DNA of 64,000 nucleotides from Pseudomonadota bacterium (GTDB lineage: Bacteria > Pseudomonadota > Alphaproteobacteria > Geminicoccales > Geminicoccaceae), in NCBI GenBank assembly GCA_030549795.1, contig JAUQQO010000054.1, positions 1 through 64,000 of the forward strand, written 5' to 3'. Made by a program: the position numbers and the translations under genes. The notes below the pieces were generated by a model. It did not search any database, was not told the origin of the DNA, and was given only the letters and a program-made list of their open reading frames with translations. Of the stretch, positions 54,330-63,798 are shown piece by piece (positions within the stretch are counted from its first letter, which is position 1; the number at the start of each line of letters is the position of its first letter).

Positions 54330-55130
54330 GCGGCAGTAGAAGAGCCAGTCCTCGCCCAAGCGGATGACCTCGGGGGCAAGCCGCAGGGCTTCCTCCATGC
54401 GGCCGATGGCGGGCAGCACGAGGGCGGCGCGGCCGGAGCCGATGATAAGCGGTGCCACGCAGAGGTGGAGCGCATCCAAGCAGCCGGCGGCGAGAAAGCG
54501 TGACACCGTCATGCCGCCGCCTTCCACGAACAGACGGCGGATGCCGCGCGCGCGAAGCGCAGCGAGCACGGTGCGCGGCTCGAGAACCCCTCCCTGCGCG
54601 GGTAGGCCCAAGACTTCCGCCGTCCCAAGCCGCGCGCAATCCTGCCGATCGGCGCGACAGAGGAGCAGAGTGGGTGGCTCGGGATCGCGGAACAGGCGCC
54701 GATCGGCCGCCAGGCGGCGATCGGGATCGAAGACCACGCGCAAGGGACTGGGCCCGGGCACGAGGCGCACGGTGAGGAGGGGATCATCATAGGCGACGGT
54801 TCCCGCACCCACGAGCACGGCATCGGCGAGCGCCCGCAAGCGATGCATGTGGACGAAATCCTCACGCCCGGTGATGAAGGTCGAATGGCCGCGCTCGGTG
54901 GCGATGCGGCCATCCAGGCTCTGCCCGAGATGGGCGACGACGCGCAGCCCGTCGGGAGAGGGGGCGAGGAAGTCGCGGTAGGTGGCGAACAAGCGCTGCT
55001 GCTCGGGTCCAAGGCCATCAAGCGGCACTGTTGCGAGATCGCCGGCGCCGTGAGCGCAGTCCAAAAGACGCTCCCAGGCGCGTGCGATCCAGCGTGCCTG
55101 CGGACCTTCCTCGCGTGCGGGCGGCTTCAC
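54222..55130 (-). CDS. RibD C-terminal-domain (pyrimidine reductase-like) protein
   Basis: A 302-residue NADPH-dependent reductase of the RibD-C/dihydrofolate-reductase-like fold, without the RibD deaminase domain. Motifs are VVAHLGQSLDGRIATERGHS, LRALADAVLVGAGTVAYDDP, LRVVFDPDRRL, IRRLFVEGGGMTVSRFLAAG and LIIGSGRAAL. The first 55 residues are a helical extension not found in RibD. It shares 4 nt (ATGA) with the upstream yceI gene and overlaps the methyltransferase gene antiparallel at its 3' end. Reduction of a ribosylamino-pyrimidine or related compound is likely. Confidence 0.88.
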   Translation of the reverse strand: MKPPAREEGPQARWIARAWERLLDCAHGAGDLATVPLDGLGPEQQRLFATYRDFLAPSPDGLRVVAHLGQSLDGRIATERGHSTFITGREDFVHMHRLRALADAVLVGAGTVAYDDPLLTVRLVPGPSPLRVVFDPDRRLAADRRLFRDPEPPTLLLCRADRQDCARLGTAEVLGLPAQGGVLEPRTVLAALRARGIRRLFVEGGGMTVSRFLAAGCLDALHLCVAPLIIGSGRAALVLPAIGRMEEALRLAPEVIRLGEDWLFYCRLRRRTLPARQAQEIEMADARPPKPGLDRAQPLLLP

Positions 55131-55717
55131 TCGCGGATCGCCTCGAGCTCGATCTGGATCGGGATCTCATCGGCCACCCAGCCGTTGTCCACGGCGTAGG
55201 TGCTTCCCCACAGGCTGCGCTTGACGACCGTGCGCGCGCTCAATCCCAAGACATAGTTCTCGCCCCAGGGATAGCGGCCGATCTTGTTCAAGGTGACGTC
55301 GACCGAAAGCGGCAAGGTTACGCCGCGGAAGGTCAGCAGGCCCTCGACCACGCCCGTGGTTTCGCTTTTGGGAACGGCTCGGGTCATCTTGAAGCTGATG
55401 ATCGGGTGCCGCTCGGCATCCAAGAAGTCGGCGGCACGCAAGTGGTTGTCGCGGGCTTCGTGATTGGTGAACACGCTGCGCGCATCGACCCGAATCTCGG
55501 CATCGAAAAGCGTGCGGGTCGTCTCATCGAAAACGAACTCGCCTTCGGCCTTGAGGAATTGGCCGAGCACTTTGGAGTAGCCGATGTGCATGGCTTCGAA
55601 CGCGATGGCGAAATGTTCGGGGTCGATCCGCCAGCGGCGCGGCTCCGCATACGTTGTCTTGGACACCGCAACCGCAAGGAGCGAGGCCAGAAGAGCACGG
55701 GCAGCAAACCGAATCAC
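55127..55717 (-). CDS. YceI family periplasmic protein (copy 2)
   Basis: A 196-residue exported lipocalin-like protein that in homologues binds isoprenoid quinone-like lipids. The signal peptide ends TTYA near residue 24. The domain has WRIDPEHFAIAFEAMHIGYS, LKAEGEFVFDETTRTLFDAE, LRAADFLDAERHPIISFKMT and LTFRGVTLPLSVDV. It sits between ribA and the RibD-like gene in one minus-strand run, an unusual neighbourhood for YceI. Confidence 0.92.
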   Translation of the reverse strand: MIRFAARALLASLLAVAVSKTTYAEPRRWRIDPEHFAIAFEAMHIGYSKVLGQFLKAEGEFVFDETTRTLFDAEIRVDARSVFTNHEARDNHLRAADFLDAERHPIISFKMTRAVPKSETTGVVEGLLTFRGVTLPLSVDVTLNKIGRYPWGENYVLGLSARTVVKRSLWGSTYAVDNGWVADEIPIQIELEAIRE

Positions 55718-55738
55718 GGCTCGGCCTCCTTTAGATTT

Positions 55739-56884
55739 TCAGCCGGCGCCCCCCTCGATCGGGACACCGGTTATTCCGTTGCCCAAGATGCGCAACAGAT
55801 GGCCGCTGCGGCGGGCTTTGGTCTCGAGGTAGAAGCGGTTGTGCCGATTGGGCGGGATCGCCGAGGGAACGCGCTCGATCACCGCGATACCGTGCCGAGA
55901 AAGGGCTTCGAGCTTGTCGGGGTTGTTGGTGATCAACCGTACCCGCTCGATGCCGAGCAGGCGCAACATTTTCGCAGCGAAGGCATAGTCGCGCTCATCC
56001 GGTAGAAAGCCGAGATGGGTGTTGGCATCTACCGTATCCAGGCCTTGGTCTTGCAGCCGATAGGCGCGCAGTTTGTTGAGAAGCCCGATACCGCGGCCTT
56101 CTTGCCGCAGATAGACGAGCACACCCGCTTCTTCTTCGGCCATCTGCGTGAGCGCGGCTTCCAGCTGCGCACCGCAGTCGCAGCGCAGCGAGCCGAAGAC
56201 ATCGCCCGTGAAACATTCCGAGTGCAGCCGAACGAGCGGGGAAGGCTGCCGCGCGGGATCGCCCACAACCAGCGCGAGATGCTCGACCGCGCCCGAGGCT
56301 GAGCGGAAGAGCACAAGCCGCGCGTGTTCCGTGGCAGCGATGGGCAAGCGCGCCTCGACCAGAGGCCGCAGGGTCGCGAGGTCGTCGCGCGAGCGGGCGA
56401 AGATGGCTTCCGCCTCGACGACCACATCAGCGCGCGTTTCCGCATTTGCAGCGCGCGCCAGCACAGCCGGGATGAGCCCGGCGCGCTTGGCGAGCTCGAC
56501 CGCCGCTTCCTCCACCCGCGTGGCAAGGCGCAGCCGATAGCCCTCACCGAGCGAGCGCGCCCCGCCGGGCAGGCTCGGGCCTACGAGGGCGAACAGGGTC
56601 GAGGATGTGATGGCGGGATCGAGCTCGAGCGCAACGCAACTGGTGGCCGTTGCCGCAAGGCCCAGCGCCTGGGCGCGCGTGCCGGTGAGCAGAAGCGTTG
56701 CCGGACTGTGCACGGTGAGCCACTCGCCGAGCCCGGGCTCATCGAAGGGTTCGACGGCATGGACGAGAATGGCGCCGCTCGCGTCGAGGATCAGACACGT
56801 GCCACCGCCGGCGAGCACTTTCTCGGCGGCGACGACGCGCGCGCGGCTCGCGCGGGCCACCGGACTCACAGCGACCTCCGGCAT
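55739..56884 (-). CDS. ribA: GTP cyclohydrolase II with an N-terminal extension
   Basis: A 381-residue protein. The C-terminal half (about 185-370) is GTP cyclohydrolase II, which opens GTP to the diaminopyrimidine precursor of riboflavin. Zinc ligands are in SECFTGDVFGSLRCDCGAQ; LRQEGRGIGLLNKLRAY and FLPDERDYAFAAKMLRLLG complete the site. The N-terminal 180 residues resemble a decayed DHBP-synthase-type region without its catalytic motif, as in several alphaproteobacterial RibA proteins. It may supply riboflavin generally or feed the adjacent cluster. Confidence 0.92.
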   Translation of the reverse strand: MPEVAVSPVARASRARVVAAEKVLAGGGTCLILDASGAILVHAVEPFDEPGLGEWLTVHSPATLLLTGTRAQALGLAATATSCVALELDPAITSSTLFALVGPSLPGGARSLGEGYRLRLATRVEEAAVELAKRAGLIPAVLARAANAETRADVVVEAEAIFARSRDDLATLRPLVEARLPIAATEHARLVLFRSASGAVEHLALVVGDPARQPSPLVRLHSECFTGDVFGSLRCDCGAQLEAALTQMAEEEAGVLVYLRQEGRGIGLLNKLRAYRLQDQGLDTVDANTHLGFLPDERDYAFAAKMLRLLGIERVRLITNNPDKLEALSRHGIAVIERVPSAIPPNRHNRFYLETKARRSGHLLRILGNGITGVPIEGGAG

Positions 56885-57031
56885 TTGCGGCTGTCCATCG
56901 CCCGCTCCTCCCGACCACGGCGCCTATCCGAGCGCAGCGCAGCACCTCTTATCGGCGGCATTGCCGCACGAGCGCAGTTATCACGTCGAACCGCTTTGGA
57001 AAACATTGGACGGGCCCGGATCTCGTTACGC

Positions 57032-57592
57032 TCACTTCCCTCGAATCATACGTACGAGGACGCGGTCCCGATCGATCACCTGGTGTTTGAGCGCGGCAGC
57101 GATGTGGAGAAGAAGCAGCGCGGCAAGCGCCCAGCCTTGAGCGCGATGGGCGGCGAGCAGGATCGCCTCCAGCTGCGCGTCGGGGCCGATCGGGTGAGGA
57201 ATAGGTATGACGCCAAAGAGAAGGGTCGGGATCCCAAGTGGTGAAGCGGCGGCGGCGAGGAAGCCGGTGATCGGCATGGTGAGGAGAAGAAGGTAGAGAA
57301 GGCCGTGGTTGATCGTCGCCGCGCGCTGTTGCCAAAGCGGCACCGTCGAGGGCAGCGCCGGTCGGGCGGGCTCAGTCATCCGCCAGGCGAGTCGGACAAG
57401 GGTGAGAGCGAGGACGACAAAACCCAAGCTCTTGTGGCGCTGATAGAGCACGAACTTCTCGGCTACGGACTCGGGCCCAAGGGTCACCATGTAGCGGCCG
57501 AGCAGCCATTGCACGAGCACGAGGGCAGCCGACAGCCAGTGCAACAGGCGAATGCCGAGGCCCCAGCGCTCGCGATCGCTACGCCAGTTCAC
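57032..57592 (-). CDS. Cytochrome b561 family membrane protein
   Basis: A 186-residue inner-membrane di-heme protein with four helices. Heme-ligand histidines are visible in IRLLHWLSAALVLVQWLLG, YQRHKSLGFVVLALTLVRLA, NHGLLYLLLLTMPITGF and AHRAQGWALAALLLLHIAAA. It probably passes electrons between the quinone pool and a periplasmic partner. It overlaps the upstream yceI gene by 4 nt, a common pairing. Confidence 0.93.
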   Translation of the reverse strand: MNWRSDRERWGLGIRLLHWLSAALVLVQWLLGRYMVTLGPESVAEKFVLYQRHKSLGFVVLALTLVRLAWRMTEPARPALPSTVPLWQQRAATINHGLLYLLLLTMPITGFLAAAASPLGIPTLLFGVIPIPHPIGPDAQLEAILLAAHRAQGWALAALLLLHIAAALKHQVIDRDRVLVRMIRGK

Positions 57593-58149
57593 GGCCGGAT
57601 CGCCTCGACCTCAAAGCGCACGAGGATCTCAAAGGCGAGGACTTGTTCGCTCGCGAAGGGACCCTCCCCGAAGCGGAACAGGCGGCGATCAAGGCGCACC
57701 TCGCCGTCGGCGCGCGCTCGCGTGCCGTCAAGCGTGATTCGCACGGGATGGTGGATCCGCTGCGCTACGCCCTTCATCGCGAGCTCCGCCTCGACGAGAA
57801 AGACGCCATCGCCTTGCGGCCGAAAGGCGATGGTTCGGTAACGGGCCTGTGGCGATCGCGCGACGTCAAAGAATTCGGGTGCGAGGGCTTGGCGGTCGAG
57901 ATTGCCATCGCCGGTGCGGAGGCTTCCGAGCTCAACCGTGACCTCCACCGAAGCGCTCGCAAGATCCTCGGGATCGAAACGGATCTGAGCCGTCCAGCGG
58001 GTGAACGAGCCGGTGATCTTCTGCGCGCCCTGCCGCGTTTCGAAGCTGATCCGGCTGGCCTCGGGGACGAGGCGCCATTCCATCGCCGAAATTGGGCCGG
58101 CTGAGAGGAGCAAGGCGCCGACCCCACAGATTGCTGCGGCGACACGCAT
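57589..58149 (-). CDS. YceI family periplasmic protein (copy 1)
   Basis: A 186-residue exported lipocalin-fold protein with a signal peptide (VAAAICGVGALLLSAGPISA). Domain: EWRLVPEASRISFETRQGAQ, ITGSFTRWTAQIRFDPEDLA, FFDVARSPQARYRTIAFRPQ and AELAMKGVAQRIHHPVRITL. It is coupled to the cytochrome b561 gene, so it may carry a quinone-like lipid for it. Its ribosome site GGAAGGGG lies inside a strong hairpin. Confidence 0.92.
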   Translation of the reverse strand: MRVAAAICGVGALLLSAGPISAMEWRLVPEASRISFETRQGAQKITGSFTRWTAQIRFDPEDLASASVEVTVELGSLRTGDGNLDRQALAPEFFDVARSPQARYRTIAFRPQGDGVFLVEAELAMKGVAQRIHHPVRITLDGTRARADGEVRLDRRLFRFGEGPFASEQVLAFEILVRFEVEAIRP

Positions 58150-58157
58150 CGCGATGA

Positions 58158-58190
58158 CCCCTTCCGAGCTCGCAACGAGCCCGGAAGGGG
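58158..58190 (-). promoter_or_regulatory. Hairpin that covers the ribosome site of yceI
   Basis: On the minus strand CCCCTTCCG (58190-58182) pairs with CGGAAGGGG (58166-58158), with further pairing GCTCG/CGAGC inside and a tiny loop. The 3' arm contains the Shine-Dalgarno sequence GGAAGGGG, 8 nt from the yceI ATG. It also lies 51 nt after the malate synthase stop but has no T-run. Confidence 0.7.
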
Positions 58191-58240
58191 AGATCGTGCG
58201 CGTGTAGCGCGCCGTCTAGAGCTTAAGGCGAAGGCGCGCT

Positions 58241-59851
<1,611 letters not shown>

Positions 59852-59987
59852 GAGATCCTCTCCTGATCGGACAGCGGACCGCGGAGCGGATAGCACGGCT
59901 GACACGGTCCGGCCATGGTGCGGTGCAAAAAGGGCGCGGCGCAGGAAGCGCGTTCCCGCTTTGCCTCGGCTCGGGGATCGGGCACCC

Positions 59988-60974
59988 ATGAACGAGACCA
60001 TGGCTGGACGGCACAGTCCCATTGCGGAAACGGCGCGGGCCCATCTCGAGAATCGGGTTCCGCGCGGGTGTGAAGAGGAGACGGCGGCAGAGGCGTTGGC
60101 GCGTCTGTCGCGCGAGCGCTACGCGCTCGTCGATCCCTTTTGGGTCGTGGACCGCCTCGGGCGACTGTCGGGGATGGTGCCCACAGCCGAACTCTTAGCC
60201 GCGGCCCGCGATGCCCCCCTGGCCTCGCTTATGCGCCCACCGCCACCCACCGTCGATGACGACACCGACCAGGAGCGGGTGGCGATCCTCGCCCATCGTC
60301 ATCGTTTGGCGGCGGTGCCGGTGGTGGACGGTGAGCGGCGGTTCTTGGGCGTGGTGCCACCCGAGGCGCTCATTGACGTGCTCTGGCGCGAGCATGATGA
60401 GGACTTGCGGCGCTTTACCGGCATGCTCGGTTCCGCCAACCACGCCACCCAGGCCCTTGCCCTCTCGCCTCTGCGGCGCGTGGCGCACCGCCTGCCGTGG
60501 CTGTTGGTGGGCCTTTTGGGCAGCATCGTGGCCGCAGCGGTGATGGCAGGCTTCGAAGCGCAGCTGCAGGCGCAGCTGGCCATCGCATTTTTCGTACCCT
60601 CGATCGTCTATCTCGCCGATGCGATCGGCACGCAGAGCGAGGCAGTGGCGGTGCGCGGGCTCTCGCTTGAGGCGATGCCACTCAGCCGCGTTCTGTGGGG
60701 CGAGCTTGCCACCGGAGCGCTTTTGGGTCTTGTGCTCGGCCTCGGCGCCATGCCGGCCGCTTTACTGCTCGGAGCCGGGCTCGGCCTTGCCATGGCGGTG
60801 GCCACGGCCATTTTCGCCGCTGGGACCTGCGCGTGCGGGATCGGGCTTCTTTTCCCCTGGATCTTGAGCCGTCTCGGGCTCGATCCCGCCTATGGGAGTG
60901 GCCCGGTTGCCACCGTCGTCCAGGACCTGCTCACGCTGCTCGTCTATTTCGCCTGCGTGGCGCTACTCGCTTGA
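59988..60974 (+). CDS. MgtE-like magnesium/divalent cation channel lacking the N domain
   Basis: A 328-residue protein: a CBS-domain pair (about 35-150, [20 protein letters not shown]), a connecting helix and five transmembrane segments. MgtE signatures are [20 protein letters not shown] followed by VRGLS, and the pore Asp in [15 protein letters not shown]. Standard MgtE is about 450 residues with an N-terminal helical domain that closes the channel; that domain is absent here, and the usual GGN in the first motif is ADA. It is divergent from aceB, and its stop overlaps ecsC by 44 nt. Confidence 0.88.
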   Translation: MNETMAGRHSPIAETARAHLENRVPRGCEEETAAEALARLSRERYALVDPFWVVDRLGRLSGMVPTAELLAAARDAPLASLMRPPPPTVDDDTDQERVAILAHRHRLAAVPVVDGERRFLGVVPPEALIDVLWREHDEDLRRFTGMLGSANHATQALALSPLRRVAHRLPWLLVGLLGSIVAAAVMAGFEAQLQAQLAIAFFVPSIVYLADAIGTQSEAVAVRGLSLEAMPLSRVLWGELATGALLGLVLGLGAMPAALLLGAGLGLAMAVATAIFAAGTCACGIGLLFPWILSRLGLDPAYGSGPVATVVQDLLTLLVYFACVALLA

Positions 60975-61830
60975 TCGGCCGCGGCTTGCCGTAGCGGGCG
61001 CCGATCGCGCGGTAGGCCGCCTCGACCGCCTCTCGGCCAAAGGCGCGCTCGAGTCTGCGCACCGTGAAGTGGCCGTTTGCTACCGACAGGAAATGGTCCA
61101 TGAAAAGCGCGTTCACCGTAGCACCCGCGAGCGCGCCGAACACCGGTACGAGCTGCGCTGCCGCTTTGTCCGTCACCACCACACCGAAGCGCGCGCCGAT
61201 GGCGCGCAGCAAGCCGATCGGCTGCGGCAACGAGGCGGCGGTGCCGGCATCGAGGGACGGAATCGCGGTATACTGCCAAGCGAGGCCAAGACGCAGCTCG
61301 TAATAGCCGAGCTCGGCATAATCATCGGCATGGCTGCGCCCGCCGATCGCGAACACTTTGATGCAGGAGAGACGGGTTTTGGGGCTGCGCGGATCTTCGC
61401 CATTCGCGCGGGCGACGTCGGCAATTGCACGCAACATGAGAAGTGTGGTGGTCGGGAGCTCCAAAAGAAGCGCCGGAAGTCCAAAGAAACCGCCGAGCGC
61501 CCCGGTCGCCACCGCCGCCAAGCGATGGCCGGCGAACCCAGCGGCGGCACCTTGTTCTGGTAGCGCTTGCGCGGCGACGTCGTAGGCGCGTACCACGGCC
61601 GCTTCCGCGGCGCGGCGCAGAGGCAATGACCACTCCTCGGGAAGCAGGCGCAAAATTTGCTCGATGGGTGTGCCGAGGATGCTCGACAGCTGCGCCGCCA
61701 GACTCGGCCGCTCGAGCGCGAGCCACGCTCGTTCGAGCTCCTCAAGCGCTTCTTTAGGAAGCGAGTTCAAAGGAAAAGTGCGGGTCTTGCGAACAGCCGG
61801 CAAAGGGACGATTACCACAGCACCTTCCAA
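60931..61830 (-). CDS. EcsC family protein
   Basis: A 299-residue protein with the EcsC domain: TTTLLMLRAIADVARANGED, KVFAIGGRSHADDYAELGYY and VFGALAGATVNALFMDHFLS, then RLERAFGREAVEAAYRAIGA. Two glycine-rich hydrophobic stretches (about 95-130 and 210-245) suggest membrane association. EcsC function is unknown. It overlaps the preceding small gene by 19 nt and the 3' end of the mgtE-like gene by 44 nt. Confidence 0.9.
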   Translation of the reverse strand: MEGAVVIVPLPAVRKTRTFPLNSLPKEALEELERAWLALERPSLAAQLSSILGTPIEQILRLLPEEWSLPLRRAAEAAVVRAYDVAAQALPEQGAAAGFAGHRLAAVATGALGGFFGLPALLLELPTTTLLMLRAIADVARANGEDPRSPKTRLSCIKVFAIGGRSHADDYAELGYYELRLGLAWQYTAIPSLDAGTAASLPQPIGLLRAIGARFGVVVTDKAAAQLVPVFGALAGATVNALFMDHFLSVANGHFTVRRLERAFGREAVEAAYRAIGARYGKPRPIKRVAPRRRNRRAA

Positions 61831-62027
61831 CTGACCACGCTGCGGAGCATCGACTTGGGTAGGACGGCGCGAACCCTTTCACCCCGATCGTTGCTCAGCA
61901 CCACGACGACATGCGTTGATGTCACAGTGCTAACTTCGGCTTTGTCGAAGGCGAACTCGTGACGAACGTGTGGCGCTTCGATGACGACCCGGGCGGTCGC
62001 ATCGCTGTGCTCCGCATTGGCGCTCAT
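61812..62027 (-). CDS. Small protein upstream of ecsC, function unknown
   Basis: A 71-residue protein with no signal or membrane segment; mostly predicted beta strands (ARVVIEAPHVRHEFAFDKAE, THVVVVLSNDRGERVRAVLP). The ATG at 62027 has a strong AAGGAGAAG ribosome site, which supports it as real. I do not recognise the family. Its end overlaps the ecsC start, so the two are translationally coupled. It is divergent from the DUF5132/HMA_2 genes across 145 nt. Confidence 0.68.
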   Translation of the reverse strand: MSANAEHSDATARVVIEAPHVRHEFAFDKAEVSTVTSTHVVVVLSNDRGERVRAVLPKSMLRSVVSWKVLW

Positions 62028-62172
62028 CGATCTTCTCCTTTTCGGGCGCACTGCTTGTGCAGCTCTCCGCTGATGCGATCTTAACGTGCGCGGCCGTGCT
62101 TGCACTCCCTGCGCCGGCTATGGCATTCGCGAAGGCGCCGTCGTTGGGACTGTTGGAAGGAGAATTGCGCCC

Positions 62173-62484
62173 ATGCCGCTCGGCTCGCTCAACGGCCGCG
62201 GCCAGCTCGTTTTGACCGGTCTCCTTGTAGGGGCGGCCACGCTCGCGTTGGCGCCTGTCTTGCTCCCGACGATCGCGCGGGTCGGTCGACCGATTGCCAA
62301 GGCGGCGATCAAGGGAGTCATCCTCGCCTGGGAGACGACCCGCGAGACGGTGGCCGAACTGGCCGAAGCGGCGGAGGACATGCTCGCCGAAGCGCGCGCC
62401 GAGCTCGCGCAAGAGCTGGTCGGCGAAGCCCCTGCTGCTGCCGGGACCGCGCCCGGGGCAAGTGAGGCGCGTGCGCATGGCTGA
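62173..62484 (+). CDS. DUF5132-like small membrane protein
   Basis: A 103-residue protein: one hydrophobic stretch (LVLTGLLVGAATLALAPVLL), then PTIARVGRPIAKAAIKGVIL and a long acidic helix (ELAEAAEDMLAEARAELAQE). This matches DUF5132-type proteins. It has an AAGGAG site upstream of the ATG. It overlaps the HMA_2 gene by 8 nt. Function unknown; a membrane-anchored scaffold is plausible from its shape. Confidence 0.72.
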   Translation: MPLGSLNGRGQLVLTGLLVGAATLALAPVLLPTIARVGRPIAKAAIKGVILAWETTRETVAELAEAAEDMLAEARAELAQELVGEAPAAAGTAPGASEARAHG

Positions 62485-62941
62485 ACCCGAAACGGCGCGC
62501 ATCGTACACCGTCTTCCCGGCCGTGTCCGGCTCAAGATCGATCAGCGTCGCTATGATGCCGCGTGGTTTGAAGCGCTCGCGCTCGAACTCGCGCTCGTTG
62601 AGGGCATCCGCACCGTCGAAGTCAATCCGCGCACCGCAAGCCTGCTCTTGTTCCACGACGGACCGCTCGAGCCGGTCCTCGATGCGCTCGCCGCGCGCGG
62701 TCTTGTGCGCCTTGAGAGCCTCGAGCCGCGCGAAATTCCCCTAACGCGCCGATTGCGCGAACGAGCCGGCCGACTCGATGCGCGGCTGCGTCAAGCGACT
62801 GCGGGCGAACTCGATCTGCAGGGTGCAGCCCTTCTCGGGCTCCTCTTCCTCGCGCTCGTTCAGGCCCTGCGCGGTCACGTCGCGGGCCCGGCCGTGAGCC
62901 TTTTGTGGTACGCCTCCAATCTCGCGCGCAATAACCGCTGA
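62477..62941 (+). CDS. HMA_2-like domain protein with a membrane tail
   Basis: A 154-residue protein. Residues 8-75 look like the heavy-metal-associated (HMA_2) ferredoxin-like fold: ARIVHRLPGRVRLKIDQRRY and VEGIRTVEVNPRTASLLLFH. The CxxC metal site is absent, so metal binding through it is not expected. The C-terminal third has a hydrophobic segment (GAALLGLLFLALVQAL) and ends basic. Coupled to the DUF5132 gene. Probably a binding partner or adaptor rather than a metal carrier. Confidence 0.75.
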   Translation: MAEPETARIVHRLPGRVRLKIDQRRYDAAWFEALALELALVEGIRTVEVNPRTASLLLFHDGPLEPVLDALAARGLVRLESLEPREIPLTRRLRERAGRLDARLRQATAGELDLQGAALLGLLFLALVQALRGHVAGPAVSLLWYASNLARNNR

Positions 62942-63019
62942 ACGGTCGCCGAGCATCGACTTTCGCGCCGACGACCGCACGACCAAGTCAATATCGAAGG
63001 CGGGAGTAGAGGTGGGCTC

Positions 63020-63793
63020 ATGCAAGAACAGGCAGCGACTGCGCAGGAGGTGACAGCGGTCGATCACGAGCTCGAGACGGCGGTGCGCGGTGAGCTCGAA
63101 AAGATCGCCCGCACGGAAGAGGAGATCGCTGAACTCGTGCGCGCGCGCATCCGCGAGAGCGCGCGCGCCACCGGCCGTACGGCGGTGGATGCGCTCGTCA
63201 TCGCGCGCGATGCCGTGCGCACGGCGATAGCCGCAGCCAAAGATGCCGGCAGCCTGCTCATCACCGTGCGGGCGGCGGCTAAGGGCGCTGTGCTCGGCGT
63301 AGCGGATGTCGGCGGTGACGTCGCCGCCGCTGCGGGCGGTATCGTTCGCGCCGCGACCGAAGCAGCGGCGCAGTCGGGAGCCGATGCCGCCGCGGTCGCC
63401 AAACGGGCGGTCGATGGCGTGCTCGAGGCCGCCACTCAGGTCAGTGGGCGCACGGCGGACATCGCGCGCACCGCCGCCAACACCGCGCTCGAAGCGGTAA
63501 GCGGCATCGGCGGGGTGGCGGTGGGCACGCTCAAAGAGCTCCTCGGCACCATCGGCGGCGTGGTGCGTGCGATCGGCGAGCTCATGGTGCAAAAGCTCGC
63601 ACCACGCGAAACGGCCGCGGCGGGCGAAGCGGGGGAGGGGGCGGCGAAGCCGCCGCGCGCGCGTCGCACGGGCAAACCGGCGGCGCGGGCGCGTACGGCC
63701 AAGGCTTCGTCTGCGCGCCGCAAAGCAGCCGAAGAGGCCAAGCCTCAGCCGACAGCCGAGTCAGCCGGCGGTGAGCCGCCCGAGGCTGGCTGA
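63020..63793 (+). CDS. Alanine-rich amphipathic protein with a histone H1-like tail
   Basis: A 257-residue protein I cannot assign. Residues 1-60 are a charged helix (HELETAVRGELEKIARTEEE). Residues 60-195 are low-charge Ala/Gly/Val repeats that could form amphipathic helices (GGIVRAATEAAAQSGADAAA, GIGGVAVGTLKELLGTIGGV), as in phasin- or lipid-coating proteins. Residues 205-257 are Ala/Lys/Arg/Pro-rich (KPPRARRTGKPAARARTAKA), like histone H1-type nucleoid tails. The ATG follows AGAGGTGGG. It may bridge a membrane or granule surface and DNA, or another polyanion. Confidence 0.7.
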   Translation: MQEQAATAQEVTAVDHELETAVRGELEKIARTEEEIAELVRARIRESARATGRTAVDALVIARDAVRTAIAAAKDAGSLLITVRAAAKGAVLGVADVGGDVAAAAGGIVRAATEAAAQSGADAAAVAKRAVDGVLEAATQVSGRTADIARTAANTALEAVSGIGGVAVGTLKELLGTIGGVVRAIGELMVQKLAPRETAAAGEAGEGAAKPPRARRTGKPAARARTAKASSARRKAAEEAKPQPTAESAGGEPPEAG

Positions 63794-63798
63794 AGCGA

